NCBI RefSeq assembly: GCF_022539665.2
Contig: NC_081337.1
Coordinates: 8,904,679-8,968,678, forward strand
Source: Daphnia carinata
Lineage: Eukaryota; Arthropoda; Branchiopoda; Diplostraca; Daphniidae
Direction of reading: 5' to 3'
Length of the DNA stretch: 64,000 bases
Shown here: piece after piece, positions 37,301 through 48,628 of the stretch
Layout of the letters: each line of letters opens with the position of its first letter
Position numbering within the stretch: the first letter of the stretch is position 1
Translations under genes and position numbers: made by a program
Notes under the pieces: generated by a model
Database searches by the model: none
Seen by the model: only the letters and a program-made list of their open reading frames with translations
What the model was told of the DNA's origin: nothing

Positions 37301-38525
37301 CAATATAGCTACTCGGATAGGTGGATACCATTTGTGGAATTCTTTCACCCACTGATGCATTACGGTAGCCGGCGTAATGAGGAGAACGGGCCCAAGCCCT
37401 CGATAACTTGACAGTCGAGTAATAAGTTTGCTGTGCGACAACCCTGCGAGAAATGCAACCACTTGAATAGTTTTTCCCAATCCCATTTCATCGCCAAGAA
37501 TTCCGCCACATCTTTGCAACCTCAATTCGTACATCCATCGGACACCAACCTATTATGAACATAATTTTTAATTATCTTATTCTTCTTAAACCAATATGAA
37601 TTTTGTACTAACCTTCTGATAATTATAGAGCCGACTCCATATCGATAGAGGTATTCGGTAGCCTCCTTCGAATTCTTCACAATCTTCGTTTTCCATTGAG
37701 AAATTAGAACATTCTACCAGCCGTTTACGATAGTCGTCCATATTACCATCGTCAATTACACGCCCAGTATTTTTGGTTTTCCGTTTTTTTGGTGCATCTT
37801 CATCATCAGAATATTCCCAGTCACTGTCATCAGTATTCCAGTTTTCCTCAGCTTCTTTCTTTCCATTTTTTCTGAAAAGTGCTTGCCTTTGCTTTAGGGG
37901 ACTCTTCATCGTTTGGAATGTATTCACTATCAGAACTTTTCTTGTGAACACTAGTTTTCGTTTTCTTACTGTGTAAATGAGTAATTTTCTTGCCTAACTG
38001 TTCTCCAGGACTAGGCTTGACAGGAACGACTGCACTTTTTAGGGCCTTTCCTTTCTTTGATGTCAGTTTCGCTTTGTCATTTCTAAGTTTCTCTTGTTCT
38101 AGTAGGTATTTTTCAAAGCCTGTTAAACCATCAGTTTTCTGTTCAGTACCAAGAACAGTTCCAAAAGGTGTCATTTGACCCAGTCTGACCATCTTTTCCT
38201 TTTCTGTTTCTTGTTGTACTTTAGGAGGCCCATTAGCAACTTTTTCTTTAGCCACATCTTTAGAAATCGATAACTTTTTTGCCGCGAAAGCTTTCTTCTG
38301 ACGTTCTTGTTCTTCGAGTGCATCATCAACTTGACGAAGAATGCCTTCTTCGAATTTCGACTGATCATACACAGTAATACCCAAACATCTCAATTCCTCT
38401 GATTGGTTCTCGATAGGGACACTATCGATAAAATCACGATTGATTTGAAATTGGGATAAACCTCGTGGTGCTTCATTTTCAAGCGCTTCAACGAAGCTCG
38501 TGGAACTGGCGCCTTCCCCTTCCAT
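34400..38525 (-). CDS. ERCC6: ERCC6/CSB, SWI2/SNF2 ATPase of transcription-coupled repair (one frame break)
   Basis: Orthologue of Cockayne syndrome B, the DNA-dependent ATPase that recognises RNA polymerase II stalled at lesions. Coding exons: 37613-38525, 36952-37549, 36738-36883, 36502-36681, 36306-36437, 36071-36245, 35322-36002, 35157-35254, 34996-35096, 34400-34928, about 1183 residues if the break is ignored (human protein about 1490). Helicase motifs: [10 protein letters not shown] (lysine near residue 330), DEGH (about 436-439), [25 protein letters not shown] and [10 protein letters not shown]. The tail carries the [13 protein letters not shown] motif, the conserved [10 protein letters not shown] and GVPTWTG segments and a C-terminal ubiquitin-binding-like region ending [10 protein letters not shown]. 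The first coding exon has 913 bases, one too many: the frame changes at an A6 run (37866-37871) between ...EYIPNDEES and ...[15 protein letters not shown] splice acceptor just upstream of the first ATG (about 38571) implies a 5' non-coding exon. Confidence 0.93.
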
Positions 38526-40205
38526 TTCAAAATCGAAGACACCAATGAAACGGAAATCATTCCATTTTCGTCTGAAATGAAGAAGCACAGTGTTGCCATT
38601 GTATGAAATTACGTCTTGCGCAAGAAAGCAAGTTGCTCGTTCTGCAACACGTGTTGGTCGGACCTAAATATTACAGTGTCTAACGAAAAGTTGTAAACAA
38701 ACCGTCGCTATTGTTAGGTATCCATATGCTTAACTGGTGCGTTGCCAAAAACTTAGAAGCACCCCTTGAGGAACCCGTAAGAAAAGAAAAAGCTTCTTCA
38801 ATTTTTGAGTTTTTCGTTTAAATAAAGACACTTCCAGTCGTGTACTTTTTCGAAGATCTGAGACATTACACAGCAGATCAATCGAACAGGCATGATACTA
38901 AATAGTTTGACACTACAGATTCGAAAAGAAATCCGTTGGATAAAGGAAAAAAAAACAGCTGAAGTTGACGGAAAATCAAAGGAATAAGTTTTCGGCATAA
39001 AAACGAAGACAATAAAAAAGTATAGTGTGGAACCCAATGTAAAGGTGGGAAAGTGAAGCTGTCAAATCAGTCTGTCGCAAGTGACGAACAATTGCAGAAA
39101 TACACACAAGATAGGCTTGCACATATAACAAGTCTAGTAGTAGTTACAACACTTCTAGTACCCTTTTTCATTTTCATTGCAATAGAAACACTTTCAGCAT
39201 AGAGGAAAACAATTGATAGCCTTTTCTTTCCATTGTCAATTTCAATCCGAGTCGAGTTCATCAAAATAAGTTGTAGGATTCTTAAGGGAGGGAGATTGTG
39301 AATAGTTGACGCGGGAGCAAGGAAGGAGCGTGTCGGAAAAAGAAAGTCACAAGATAATAAAATAGGTTCGCTGATATAGAAGTGGGTAGATGTTGAAGAA
39401 GAAAAGAAATTACATTGACAAGATATAGCTGGCTTGCACTTCTTTCAGTCCATCCGCTGTATGTGTGTGTATCATGACCGCCTCGATTTATCTTCCCTTA
39501 ACAGTTATTGATTCAGGTAACTGGAATGTTAATATAGAACCGACAACCCGCAAATGTATTGAGATTTTTTCCCCTTTCCGTTCCAAACTTTCAAATTGAA
39601 AAGAGAAGAATCTGAAGCTAAGAGCAAATTTCCAATATGACGAATTTTGTTTTTTGTTGGACGTTGTTATTTACGACCAATTTCGGTTATTTTTTCAATT
39701 TCCAAATAAAGACAATAGTAAAAATGATGATGCAGCATCTTGCGTTCTGCCGGAACTAGAGGACGATGAAGTGGGGTAAGATGATGAATCCAGAGAGAGA
39801 GGGAAGAATGTGGGGTGTATCGAAAGCTGGCAAGCAAAGGGTACTACAACCCCGATCCGTTATTTGCTAGCTGAAAGTTGTGGTATAGAACAATATTTTT
39901 TTTTTCTTTCCTACAGAATAGAGGGGGTTTGGGAGGATATTTTGACATCGGCCTACCTGCGCCGTTGAGGCACTGAAAGCAAGTACAAGTCCTTTTAGTC
40001 TGTGACTGACTGGCAATACGTCGGAAGAGTCATCATCGTATGTCTCCATTCGTAAGTTGGCCAACAAAAGGAGAGAATTACTCAAAAAATTTCAATTTGA
40101 TTTTCTAAAAGAAATGAAAAAAAAAAAAAAAATGAATCATAACTGTATAAAAGGAAAAGGAGGGAACAGATAGAAAGTGAAAGAAGAGAGAGGAGGGTAG
40201 AGAGA
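38526..40205. other. Interval between ERCC6 and the HhH-domain gene
   Basis: Contains the 5' end of ERCC6 (acceptor near 38571, promoter upstream) and the 3' flank of the next minus-strand gene. Several short open frames are present but unconvincing. The best is an exon-like segment at 39957-40104 (minus) with an acceptor, an ATG at 40047-40049, 31 codons and a GT donor, described under findings. Confidence 0.5.
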
Positions 40206-43200
40206 TTATGCGGTTCCCTCTTCGGGTTCTTGGAGTCGAATCTTTTTTGACGAAGGTTCCAATTCTTCTTGATCGACTGTAGCATTGTCATCTCCTCCGC
40301 CAACGACGGCGGTGGTGTCTGTTCCTCCATCGACGGCATTGTCATCTCCAACAACACTGTCACCATTCGTTGGTACGACTAACGAGGAATCATGGTCATT
40401 AGTGTTGCTGTCGTGATCGTTGGTGTTATCATTTGTGGTATCATTGCCGTTGCCATTCGTCGTGGGCTCTCGACTCGTCTCTTCGGAATTTATTACCACC
40501 GATATGGAATCGTTTGTTGCCTCAGAAGAATCTTCTGTAACAGCCAGTGCAAGTGGCCCAGAAGACGAATCTTCACTATCTTTGCCATCTGCGACTAAAC
40601 ATAAATATTAATAGACAATCTAATATGAGTATTTCGTTCCTTTACCTGCAGGGGATCCGTTGGCAATGTCGGTCGTTTTATCCTTGCCGTTTTCTTTGCT
40701 CTCCTCTTCTAGGCCAGGAATACCATCCAACAGGGAAGGTTCTAGCTTGCGGGTGACGTAATGGGACCAAAGGGCCAGTTCCACTCTATGAGGACTCCAC
40801 GCACTGTTTTGGTTTTCGGCATTAAGTCTGTCCACCACAGTTCGGATGTGTTGGACATATTTAAGGTATTCTTTCGCTGTGTAATCAAGCCCCTCGATAT
40901 CAGGGATTGCCATCAGACACTCGTCGGCCATGAAAGGGGCTATTTCAGGTGCAGCAGCTGCCAAAATAGCTACATCAATAGATAAGAATAGTTAGTTGCC
41001 AGTTTTAAGATGAAATAAAATTAAGAATTTTAAAGACGTAAATACACCTACGGTCATCGTGAATAGGCCCTTGTCTTTGCAAACAATTTGTAAAACCTTA
41101 TCACCGACAAACACAAGAGTAAAACAAATATGTTTTCATACCTGTTGCCATGGTTGTTCCAACGCCTTTCAAACTACTCAAGTTATTCAAAGCGGATTCG
41201 AGGTTGGGTAGTTTGCGCAGAGCTTTCCGGGTCTCGGTGGCCACCGCTTTGGGGGTGTTGATCATCACCAAGTTGATCATTTGCGAGTAAAATTTCCCTC
41301 TCTAAAAGCCCCAACATAAATAAGAACATCAACATGTGCCTTCCAAAAAAAGGAAGAAAACGGAACAAAACAAATGCCACAAGTGTCTTAGAATTAACTT
41401 TTATCGAGATCAGCCACAGCCAGCAGACAGAAGAATAAACAAAGAACGTACCCCACAAAAATTTGTTCTTACCATCATGAAAGAATAGCACTGGCCTCTC
41501 TGCTTTTACTTTCGTAAGTTGGAGGAAAGAGCTGAATACCTCACTTAATAATTAAAAACAAAAATTGAACCTTACCCGCGATTTCAGTAGGTGGGCTTAA
41601 GAATGGCAACAAAATGATGAGCTCTGACAAGTAATCTAAGAGCTACATCTTTGCATTTTTGTCTGCTGTTCAACTGCAATATGGTATTTAGCTTCCATTT
41701 TGGAGTTGAACAGATGGAATTTAGTACGACGTGGAGTTCAAATCACCTGAAGCCGTAGCCGGCCCAACACCTTTCAATTTCGCCAAACTAAAAATAGCGG
41801 ATTCGATGCCATTTTCGCCTTTTAGAATCAAATGTTTGAATGCTTGGCGGCTTTCGGCCTCCACTGCTTGGGGCGTATTCTGTTGGACAAAATCCTGCAG
41901 CCGTGGTCTCCATTTACCTCTCTATTTACACATGAAACCACACGCAACTCGTGCCAATCACCAACCAATCGTACTTCTATTACAGTTGTGTTTTATAGAT
42001 TGGTAGAAGTAGCAATACGAAACAGATTGAAATGAGCGTAAAACAAAGCACAAATAGAAGGAGAGACGATAAGGAATATCGACAATGAACAGGACAGTGC
42101 CGGGCATGTACCCGCATCGACCATGCTGCATCGTTAAAACCTTTATGGCGTCTTTTCTTTCGCATTGGCACTGTGCTGATCATCGCTACTAGCTAGACTG
42201 TCACTAACACAATAGAAAACCTCCCCAATAAAAGTAAAGCTAAAGAAAATAATAAAAGTATAAATGCCGTTAGGTTGCATGACATACCGATAACTTCCAT
42301 TTCATACACTGAACCAGTTCATCGTGCGTCAGGTGTGCGTCTTTACCCCGGGCTCGAATTTTCTTGGGTAGTTCTTCTTGATACCTATTTCATAGAGTAA
42401 AAAGGAAACAACAAAAGAAATGAATGAACCACATGGAATACATACACACGTGAAAATCTAATCGCGTGTCAAGTTCAAGGCTGTGGGCAAACTATGTGAA
42501 TGTAGGGATTTGTTGTTGTGAATTCTCTCGTCTTTTGATATGCCCCAGTCGATACGAGATAAAAAACGGGGGGAAGGAGCGGAAAGAGGGCTAAATACGC
42601 GTTTCCTAAAGCTACACTTGGCGTCGAGGCTAAATAAAAGCGGCCGCTAGAGTCGAGGTCGACGGGTTTCTATAGCCTGAGGTAGTCTATTCTTATTGAT
42701 TTGGGGAGACACTGTGCAGAGGCAAGGGAATGGGAGGGAGTGGAGAGAGCGTAGCCGTGCGTTCCATATGAACTAGACAAGAGTTTGGGAAAGGGGAGAG
42801 TATGCAGCCGTAACGAGACGACGGAGAGTACTGTCAATGCAACTCAAAAAAGCGGGTTGCATGAGTATCACGGCGCGGTCGAGAGATGAAAAGAGGGCCG
42901 TGAAGGAGCAGACAATTTCAGTGGACCGTCGGTCGGACTCGGCGGCGGATGGCCGAGCAAGAGAGAGAGAGAAGAAAAAACGAAAGAAAATAAGAGTTTT
43001 GGGCGCGCGCAATGGAGTGAGACAAAGGGAAAAAAAAAAGAGCCGAGAACGGAAAAACATTCTTGTCTCGGTTCCCGGGTTTGGAAATCCTCCCTTCCCT
43101 TCTCTCTCCTATTCCACGACGCGCGGTCAATGACTGGGCTGGCTTCGCTGCCATGGCGCTTGGGGCTTTGGCTCGAACGACAAAGGAGGTCTCCGTTCGA

Positions 43201-43548
43201 AAGGCGGGCTAGACTGGCACGGGTAGCGAGCCAAAAAAAAAAATTGATTCTTACTGTCAGGATACTTCGAGATTTGAGAGCTAAATCTGGCTAACCATGA
43301 GTAATGCACACGCTTGACAACATCTTGGGTACAAATACATACACACAACATTTTAAACATCGGACGACGGGAACGTTGTTGGAAGAAAGAAAAACTTACC
43401 ATGCGTCGAGTTTCACCAGTTCTTCAGGCTTCTTGTTCTTCTCCTTGGCTTTGAGTTTTAAGGCTTGTGGGTAGAGCGACAGGACGAATTCGTACTGTTT
43501 CGAATCGCCATGAGTGAAAAAAGTCGCCGTATCTTTCACGGAGGCCAT
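40206..43548 (-). CDS. Conserved helix-hairpin-helix protein with mutually exclusive exons, function unknown
   Basis: Exons: 43400-43548 (ATG 43546-43548), 42288-42384, then either 41747-41921 (form a) or 41142-41301 (form b), then 40646-40969 and 40206-40594. Form a gives 377 residues, form b 372; both stay in frame. The conserved part runs from KDTATFFTHGD through YQEELPKKIRARGKDAHLTH, a variable exon with a helix-hairpin-helix signature (LKGVGPATAS or LKGVGTTMAT), then ILAAAAPEIAPFMADE and the WSPHRVELALWSHYV segment. It resembles a widespread animal family with no assigned role that I know; the HhH fold is shared with HhH-GPD glycosylases and would suit DNA binding, but no catalytic residues are claimed. 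The last exon encodes an acidic, Asn/Asp/Thr-rich tail (NDTTNDNTNDHDSNTNDHDS) ending PEEGTA, probably disordered. It is divergent to the coiled-coil gene at 44231. Confidence 0.85.
41142..41301 (-). other. Mutually exclusive exon b of the HhH gene (divergent form)
   Basis: 160 bases, entry phase 0 and exit phase 1, the same as exon a, with acceptor AG at 41302-41303 and donor GT at 41140-41141. It begins RGKFYSQMINLVMINTPKAV and ends LSSLKGVGTTMAT. It is a diverged tandem copy of exon a, five codons shorter between the two conserved ends. Using both exons or neither would shift the downstream frame. Confidence 0.85.
41747..41921 (-). other. Mutually exclusive exon a of the HhH gene (family-typical form)
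   Basis: 175 bases, entry phase 0 and exit phase 1, with acceptor AG at 41922-41923 and donor GT at 41745-41746. It begins RGKWRPRLQDFVQQNTPQAV and ends LAKLKGVGPATAS. The RGKWRPRL and LKGVGPATAS parts are what I would expect for this family, so form a is taken as the ancestral version. Confidence 0.85.
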
Positions 43549-44230
43549 TCCTTTATGATTTGGGGGCTGTCACAGAGCGAAAACCCAACACTAACCGGGA
43601 ACACAAGAACGATGCAAGTACTGTGCTTCTCTCAGCGACTGTAGACAGTGGGGTATCTTTGGCTGTAGGCGTTCGTTATTCACAGTTCACATGTTTCTCG
43701 TTAGATGTCCATAAGCTGCATTGCCACATTTCTTTAGAGTAATTCGTTTCAAACCGACTATTTTTCAAACTATGTTTTAAGCAAAAATAGGAAAATAAAA
43801 TGAGAAAGTATAATTTAAATAACCCAATTATTTTCCTTAGTATTGTTCGTAGGATGTTTGCTATCTTAATTGTTTAAGCAAATTAAAAAATTTCAGCAGA
43901 TCAATAAGCACGTTGATATAAAGTTATGGTTGTCAGTATGTTAAACTTTAAAACATCTTCAGTGAGAAAGTAGCCACTTAAAATTGAATTCAATAACTTC
44001 ACGAGAAGAACTAGGCAGAGGCGAGCTAGTTCTGTGGCGTCGTGCCCAAATTAGGGAAAAAATTATGAGAGTTGGCATTGTTGTATTGTGTTCGCTTTGG
44101 CTGTGTAGTGTTTACCTTTAATTCATGATTCAAAATTTAATAGCTGCTCGTCAATATTTTATCTATTCGTGAATCGAGCCTTTAGTCACCCGTTGTTTTA
44201 CTTGGTTTGGTTAGTTGCTTCGAATTCCGA
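43549..44230. promoter_or_regulatory. Shared divergent promoter region
   Basis: The 682 bases between the start codons of the HhH gene (minus) and the coiled-coil gene (plus) are the only upstream space for both, so they probably share a bidirectional promoter. No TATA box or other core motif stands out. Inferred from layout only. Confidence 0.4.
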
Positions 44231-45886
44231 ATGGAGTTCCAAAAAAAAAATTTAAAACATGGCTTAGGCAATTGTGAATCTGCGTTTTTCGATGATTTGC
44301 CTTTGATGATAGTTACTTCTTCTCCGATTGAAGGGAATAGAGCTGACAAAAAAAGCTCAAAACCTGCCAAAAATCAACCCTGTGAAGATAACCATACGTG
44401 GTCCAAATTATTTGCAACATATCAAACTACATCTGTGAAAGATAAGCAGATGGATAAAAATGGTTATATATCCTTGGAGGAATCAACCACAACAGAAAAT
44501 ATGTCTTCTTCATCTTATCAAACCATTGCAGAGCAGAAAACTAAGATTCTCTTAACTCCTGGAAAAAGATTCCAGGTTGTTTCAAGCAGTTCTAGGAAAA
44601 TACATCTCAGAAACCCAACACCCAAAAAATCCAGTTTATATTTGGCAGCCAGTCATCAATGTGGTCACAATTCTGAAAGTGAAGAAGAGGATCAGGAGGA
44701 AAGCCTTCAAACTATAAAAAATAGGCTGAAGAATGTTGACAGTTTGTCGGTTAAAGACATAGAGAGATATGAAAGAATTCTACAAAAATTTGTGGACACA
44801 AACAATATGAGCAAAGATGTTGGTGTCAAAACATTTTCATTAGAAGATTCAGATTTAATGCATTTTATCGAAAAAAATATTGGCCAATGCAATTTGTCGC
44901 CTAGAACAGTTCGAATGCTGGGAAGGCAAAGCCAAGAACAGGAAAAACGGTTGATTGGTTTAGCAGTCGCCAAGAGAAAATCCGCAAATGAAATCCAAAA
45001 AAGGATTAACAGACAGTTTTTGGAAACAAAACAACAGGTTTCATAATTATGGTACAACATTTTATCAGACTCTCATCTTCTTTATCTTTGTGCAGATTAA
45101 AAGCCGAGAGGAGCTTGAACTGAAATTGGTTAAAGCTGCTGGTCTGCGTCAAAAAGCCACCACCACTTCGACATTATTCAACCAAGCACATGTTGCCCAT
45201 CACCGGCAGTTCGTTAGCGAAAATCGTCAAAAGGACAATCTTTTGCGACTTCAAAAGCAAATCCAAAGCGAAATTCTAAAAAATAATACCCAGAGCAACA
45301 AGGTATCCACTTATCCAAAAATGTTAATATTCATAACACATCGACGTTTTTCCTATCTTTGATAACAGATTGTTAAAGGGATTTGGAAAACATTTTTACA
45401 TGAACAATATAATGAGCTGCGTAAGGAGGTGAGAGAAAGGCATCTTCAAAATGCTGCGATCCTTAAAGAATCGGAAACAAATCTTCGGCGTCTAAAAAAT
45501 AAGTATAAGAAAAATATTATGAAAGTAACAACCAACAATTGTAACAAACCATTTCCATAGCTATGAGGAGAAGTTAAAGGAATTAAAAGATGTAGTTGCA
45601 ACTACGGCTGACGAAGCTGGAATAGAGAAGAAAGAAGTGAACCGAGAACTTGAACGTCTTCAACGGAAAATGCGACACCAGTTTGAAGCGGAGTTCCAAA
45701 CGCTGTTGGGTAATATTGAGACAAAAGGAGACCACAAACGACTTATCAGGCAAGGCTTGTCTTCTATTGAATAATTTTTTTCTTGGCACACGGGTGTCTT
45801 ATAATTGCACTTGTTTGCGTAGGGAAGAAAAGGCATCTCAACTAAAAAAACAGCTTCTGAAGGGAGATTATGTGTTTGAAGTGTAA
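44231..45886 (+). CDS. Coiled-coil protein, possibly centrosomal
   Basis: Exons 44231-45037, 45096-45302, 45369-45502, 45561-45749 and 45823-45886 join in frame to 1401 bases (466 residues, TAA 45884-45886). The start is the first ATG of the frame; no ATG lies upstream in it. The N-terminal 170 residues are polar and serine-rich with an acidic patch (SESEEEDQEE). From about residue 240 to the end it is strongly helical and charged (REELELKL, NLLRLQKQIQSEIL, RELERLQRKMRHQFEAEFQ), a long coiled coil, ending KGDYVFEV. I do not recognise the family with certainty; centrosomal coiled-coil proteins of the CEP95 sort are one possibility. The last intron begins with GC (45750-45751, CAG|gcaagg), the only donor that keeps the frame. 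Its stop lies 140 bases from the galactokinase stop on the other strand. Confidence 0.8.
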
Positions 45887-46026
45887 CAGTTACTTGACTG
45901 AAAAGAGTAAACGAAATTACGCGTTCTGTAGAAACCATCTCAGTCCTATAGATAGTACAAATGATATAGTAAGCATCCATTTCATGTCACCGTACATTAC
46001 CTACAAATATTGATACCACAGACAGC

Positions 46027-47852
46027 CTAATTTAGACGTCGGGCGCCTTCGCAAGGTTTGCATATATATGAAATGGGTAATATATTGCGAAGTTCGCAAT
46101 GACTGCGAACAGATTCCATCGCGCTTAATGCCTTCTCGGTCTCGGCCTTGAAAAACAAATATAAAAAATTTATTAATTAAATACTACAAATTCCGTTACT
46201 TTTTTTTTTAAATTTTTCCATACCAGCGCAACAACACACCCGCCGAATCCTCCTCCTGTCATTCGAGCTCCATAGATACCCGCGGTTTTACTTGCTATTT
46301 CCACAATTGCATCCAGTTCGACGCAAGAAACATTGTAGAGATCACTGGGGAAAAAACAGCTACCATAAAGTTCACAGGAATCAAAGGGAAGAAGTACATC
46401 GTTACCTAAGAGATTCATGGCTTCTTAACATACATTGGCCGGCTTCCGCGTAATTTTTTGCTTTGAGAAACTCAACGAACTTCAGGGTATTTTCCGTCTC
46501 ATTTACAACATGGAGTGTGCGCCTGTATACTTCTTTGGGAAGTTGCTCTTTATTTTCTAAAAAAGCCAACAGTAAAATTCCTTTGATTTGGTTTGTATAG
46601 CACTTTTTATAGCCTACCTTCTAACGTTTGTCGGCTAACATCGCGCAAGTAGGGAGCTCCTAAGGCAATTGCGGCTTTTTCACACTGTGCCCGGCGAATA
46701 GGATATTCACTTCCTGACAACTCATGCTTGATCCCCGAATTTATAATTAAAATACAAACGTTCGGATCGTTTAACGGCACATTTTGACTTTCCATAGCCC
46801 TAAATGGTTAATAATTATTCGTTTGAATATTCCTTTTGTTATAATATCAATGAGTAGGACATAACATACTTGCAATCTAATAAAAGTGCGCATCCAGAAA
46901 CAGCATACGTACATACAAACTGATCCATAATACCACATGGACATCCAGCAAACACATGCTCAGCTTTCTGACAAGCCAATGCTTTTTCCTTTAAACTAAA
47001 TTTGAAAGACAAAGGAATTACTAATGTCTGTAGGCTTATAAGCAAAACCCAACCTTGATGATGGACTATTAAATAATTCCTCCAAAAGCGTATAGCTTGC
47101 AACTTCTATTGCTGCACTGCTAGAAAGTCCTGCTCCCACAGGAATAGAAGAAGTAATTACACAATCAAATCCATTGCTTACACGATCTACAGGAAAAAAA
47201 AATACAAGTATATAAATATGACATAGATGCCAAAGAAAAGATCTTTATAACAAGCAATTTTTTGCTCCTCATACCATGAAATCCAGCTACAATACCCTTA
47301 ACATAATTGGCCCATCTAGGAGATCCTGGCTCAAGTAATGTAGCTTCTGATGGGATGTTAAATTCAACATATTTAGGATCATCTATCCCTTGAATTGTTG
47401 AATCAGTTTCTACTCGACACATTGACAACTCATTCAGAGATCCAACACATACAGTGGCCATTGGTATTGCCTAAAATCAGTTTTAAAATGTTAATGGTAC
47501 TTTCATGCAAGTTGTGTACAATATTTGTGAAAACCATTTTATTACCATGGGTAAAACATAGCCACCGTTGTAGTCAACATGATCTAAAAGAAAATATAGG
47601 ATTTTATGTGCTTTGTTACAAGTTGTTGAAATAAGAATTTCTGGGTTCATCCAGGAGATATTTGAAATATCACAGCTATTCAAGTTAACGGTAAAGGTCA
47701 ATTTATGTTTTAACAATACACAACTGACCTCCGATCAAATTTACCCTCCCTGGGGAACAGACAACAACTGTGCCTTCGTATTCGAATCTCTGGAAAAATA
47801 AAGCCCTCGCCCGCTTCACCAGACTTGTTATATCTTCACATTCTTGAGCCAT
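46027..47852 (-). CDS. GALK1: Galactokinase (GHMP kinase)
   Basis: Phosphorylates galactose at C1 with ATP, the first committed step of the cytosolic Leloir pathway. Nine exons: 47729-47852, 47546-47583, 47275-47470, 47054-47186, 46870-46995, 46618-46799, 46406-46556, 46224-46344, 46027-46146, giving 396 residues, close to the usual 390. Galactokinase signature [15 protein letters not shown] near residues 36-50 (the commoner form has GEH in place of GDH); ATP-binding GHMP motif [11 protein letters not shown] near 135-145; catalytic-base Asp in CGIMDQFV at about 188; third motif [13 protein letters not shown] at about 345-357. Exon 2 is only 38 bases. GALK1 is preferred over GALK2 (N-acetylgalactosamine kinase) because of the length and the CKPCEGA end, but the two families are close. 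Confidence 0.93.
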
Positions 47853-48628
47853 TGTGTCAACTATCTATTGAACTTTAAAATAACATAAAAATGATACAAC
47901 TATTTTATGTTGGTTACATATACCTGCTGTATACAAGTTATTGGTTCAGGGATCAGACAGGTGGTTTCATCGTGGCAGACGACCATATATGGATTCAACA
48001 GTTTTAACGAAGAAATATTTAGTTAGTTACCCAAACCAGGTTAACTGCTTCAACAAATTTTCAAACAGAACGTTGGTGCGTTTTGGGGTTTTTTAAAATT
48101 CGTTCCACTCTAAAGTTTCTGAGAAAATCTTACAGGATTATAAATTAAATACTGTGGCGAACTTAAAAATGGGCAACTGTGTACGTTAAGGAAACCAACA
48201 GGTGTTTTTAATTTTGAGATTCGGCGGCGAATGCCAAACACGTATCACGAAAAAATCTTTGCCAGTGTCAATGAGGTAAACATTGCGGTGACCTAAAATA
48301 TGGTGTGTGCATACAACTGAAAGATATAACACGCATATTGCATTTTAAAAGTTCTGAAAAACAAAATTAAAATCACCTATATCGTGAATCATTTCACGTA
48401 TTATGCGACAAATCAATCCTAATATTTTTTTGTGCAGAGCGAATTGCAGATTTCAGTAACTGTAACTTTAAAAAACGCGAGCCCTAAAATAATTTTTATC
48501 GAACCATTTGCAGCACATTAGCGTAACATCTTTTATATGACCGTACAATTATAGAACTTGGATTCTATATGGAACGGATAGCTCTCTGGACCAAAGGCAC
48601 ATAAAAAAACAGATCAGGGGATAGTTTG
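47853..48628. other. Interval between galactokinase and Rab9
   Basis: About 780 bases that should hold the galactokinase promoter and the Rab9 3' untranslated region, both minus-strand genes. No open frame, repeat or RNA gene is supported. Confidence 0.5.

Noticed and set aside
37872-37980. Intron with donor gtaaga (about 37970) and acceptor ttttcag to explain the ERCC6 frame break
   Set aside because: The resulting phase leads into the third frame, not into the one encoding [14 protein letters not shown], and it would remove the conserved-looking [12 protein letters not shown] segment.
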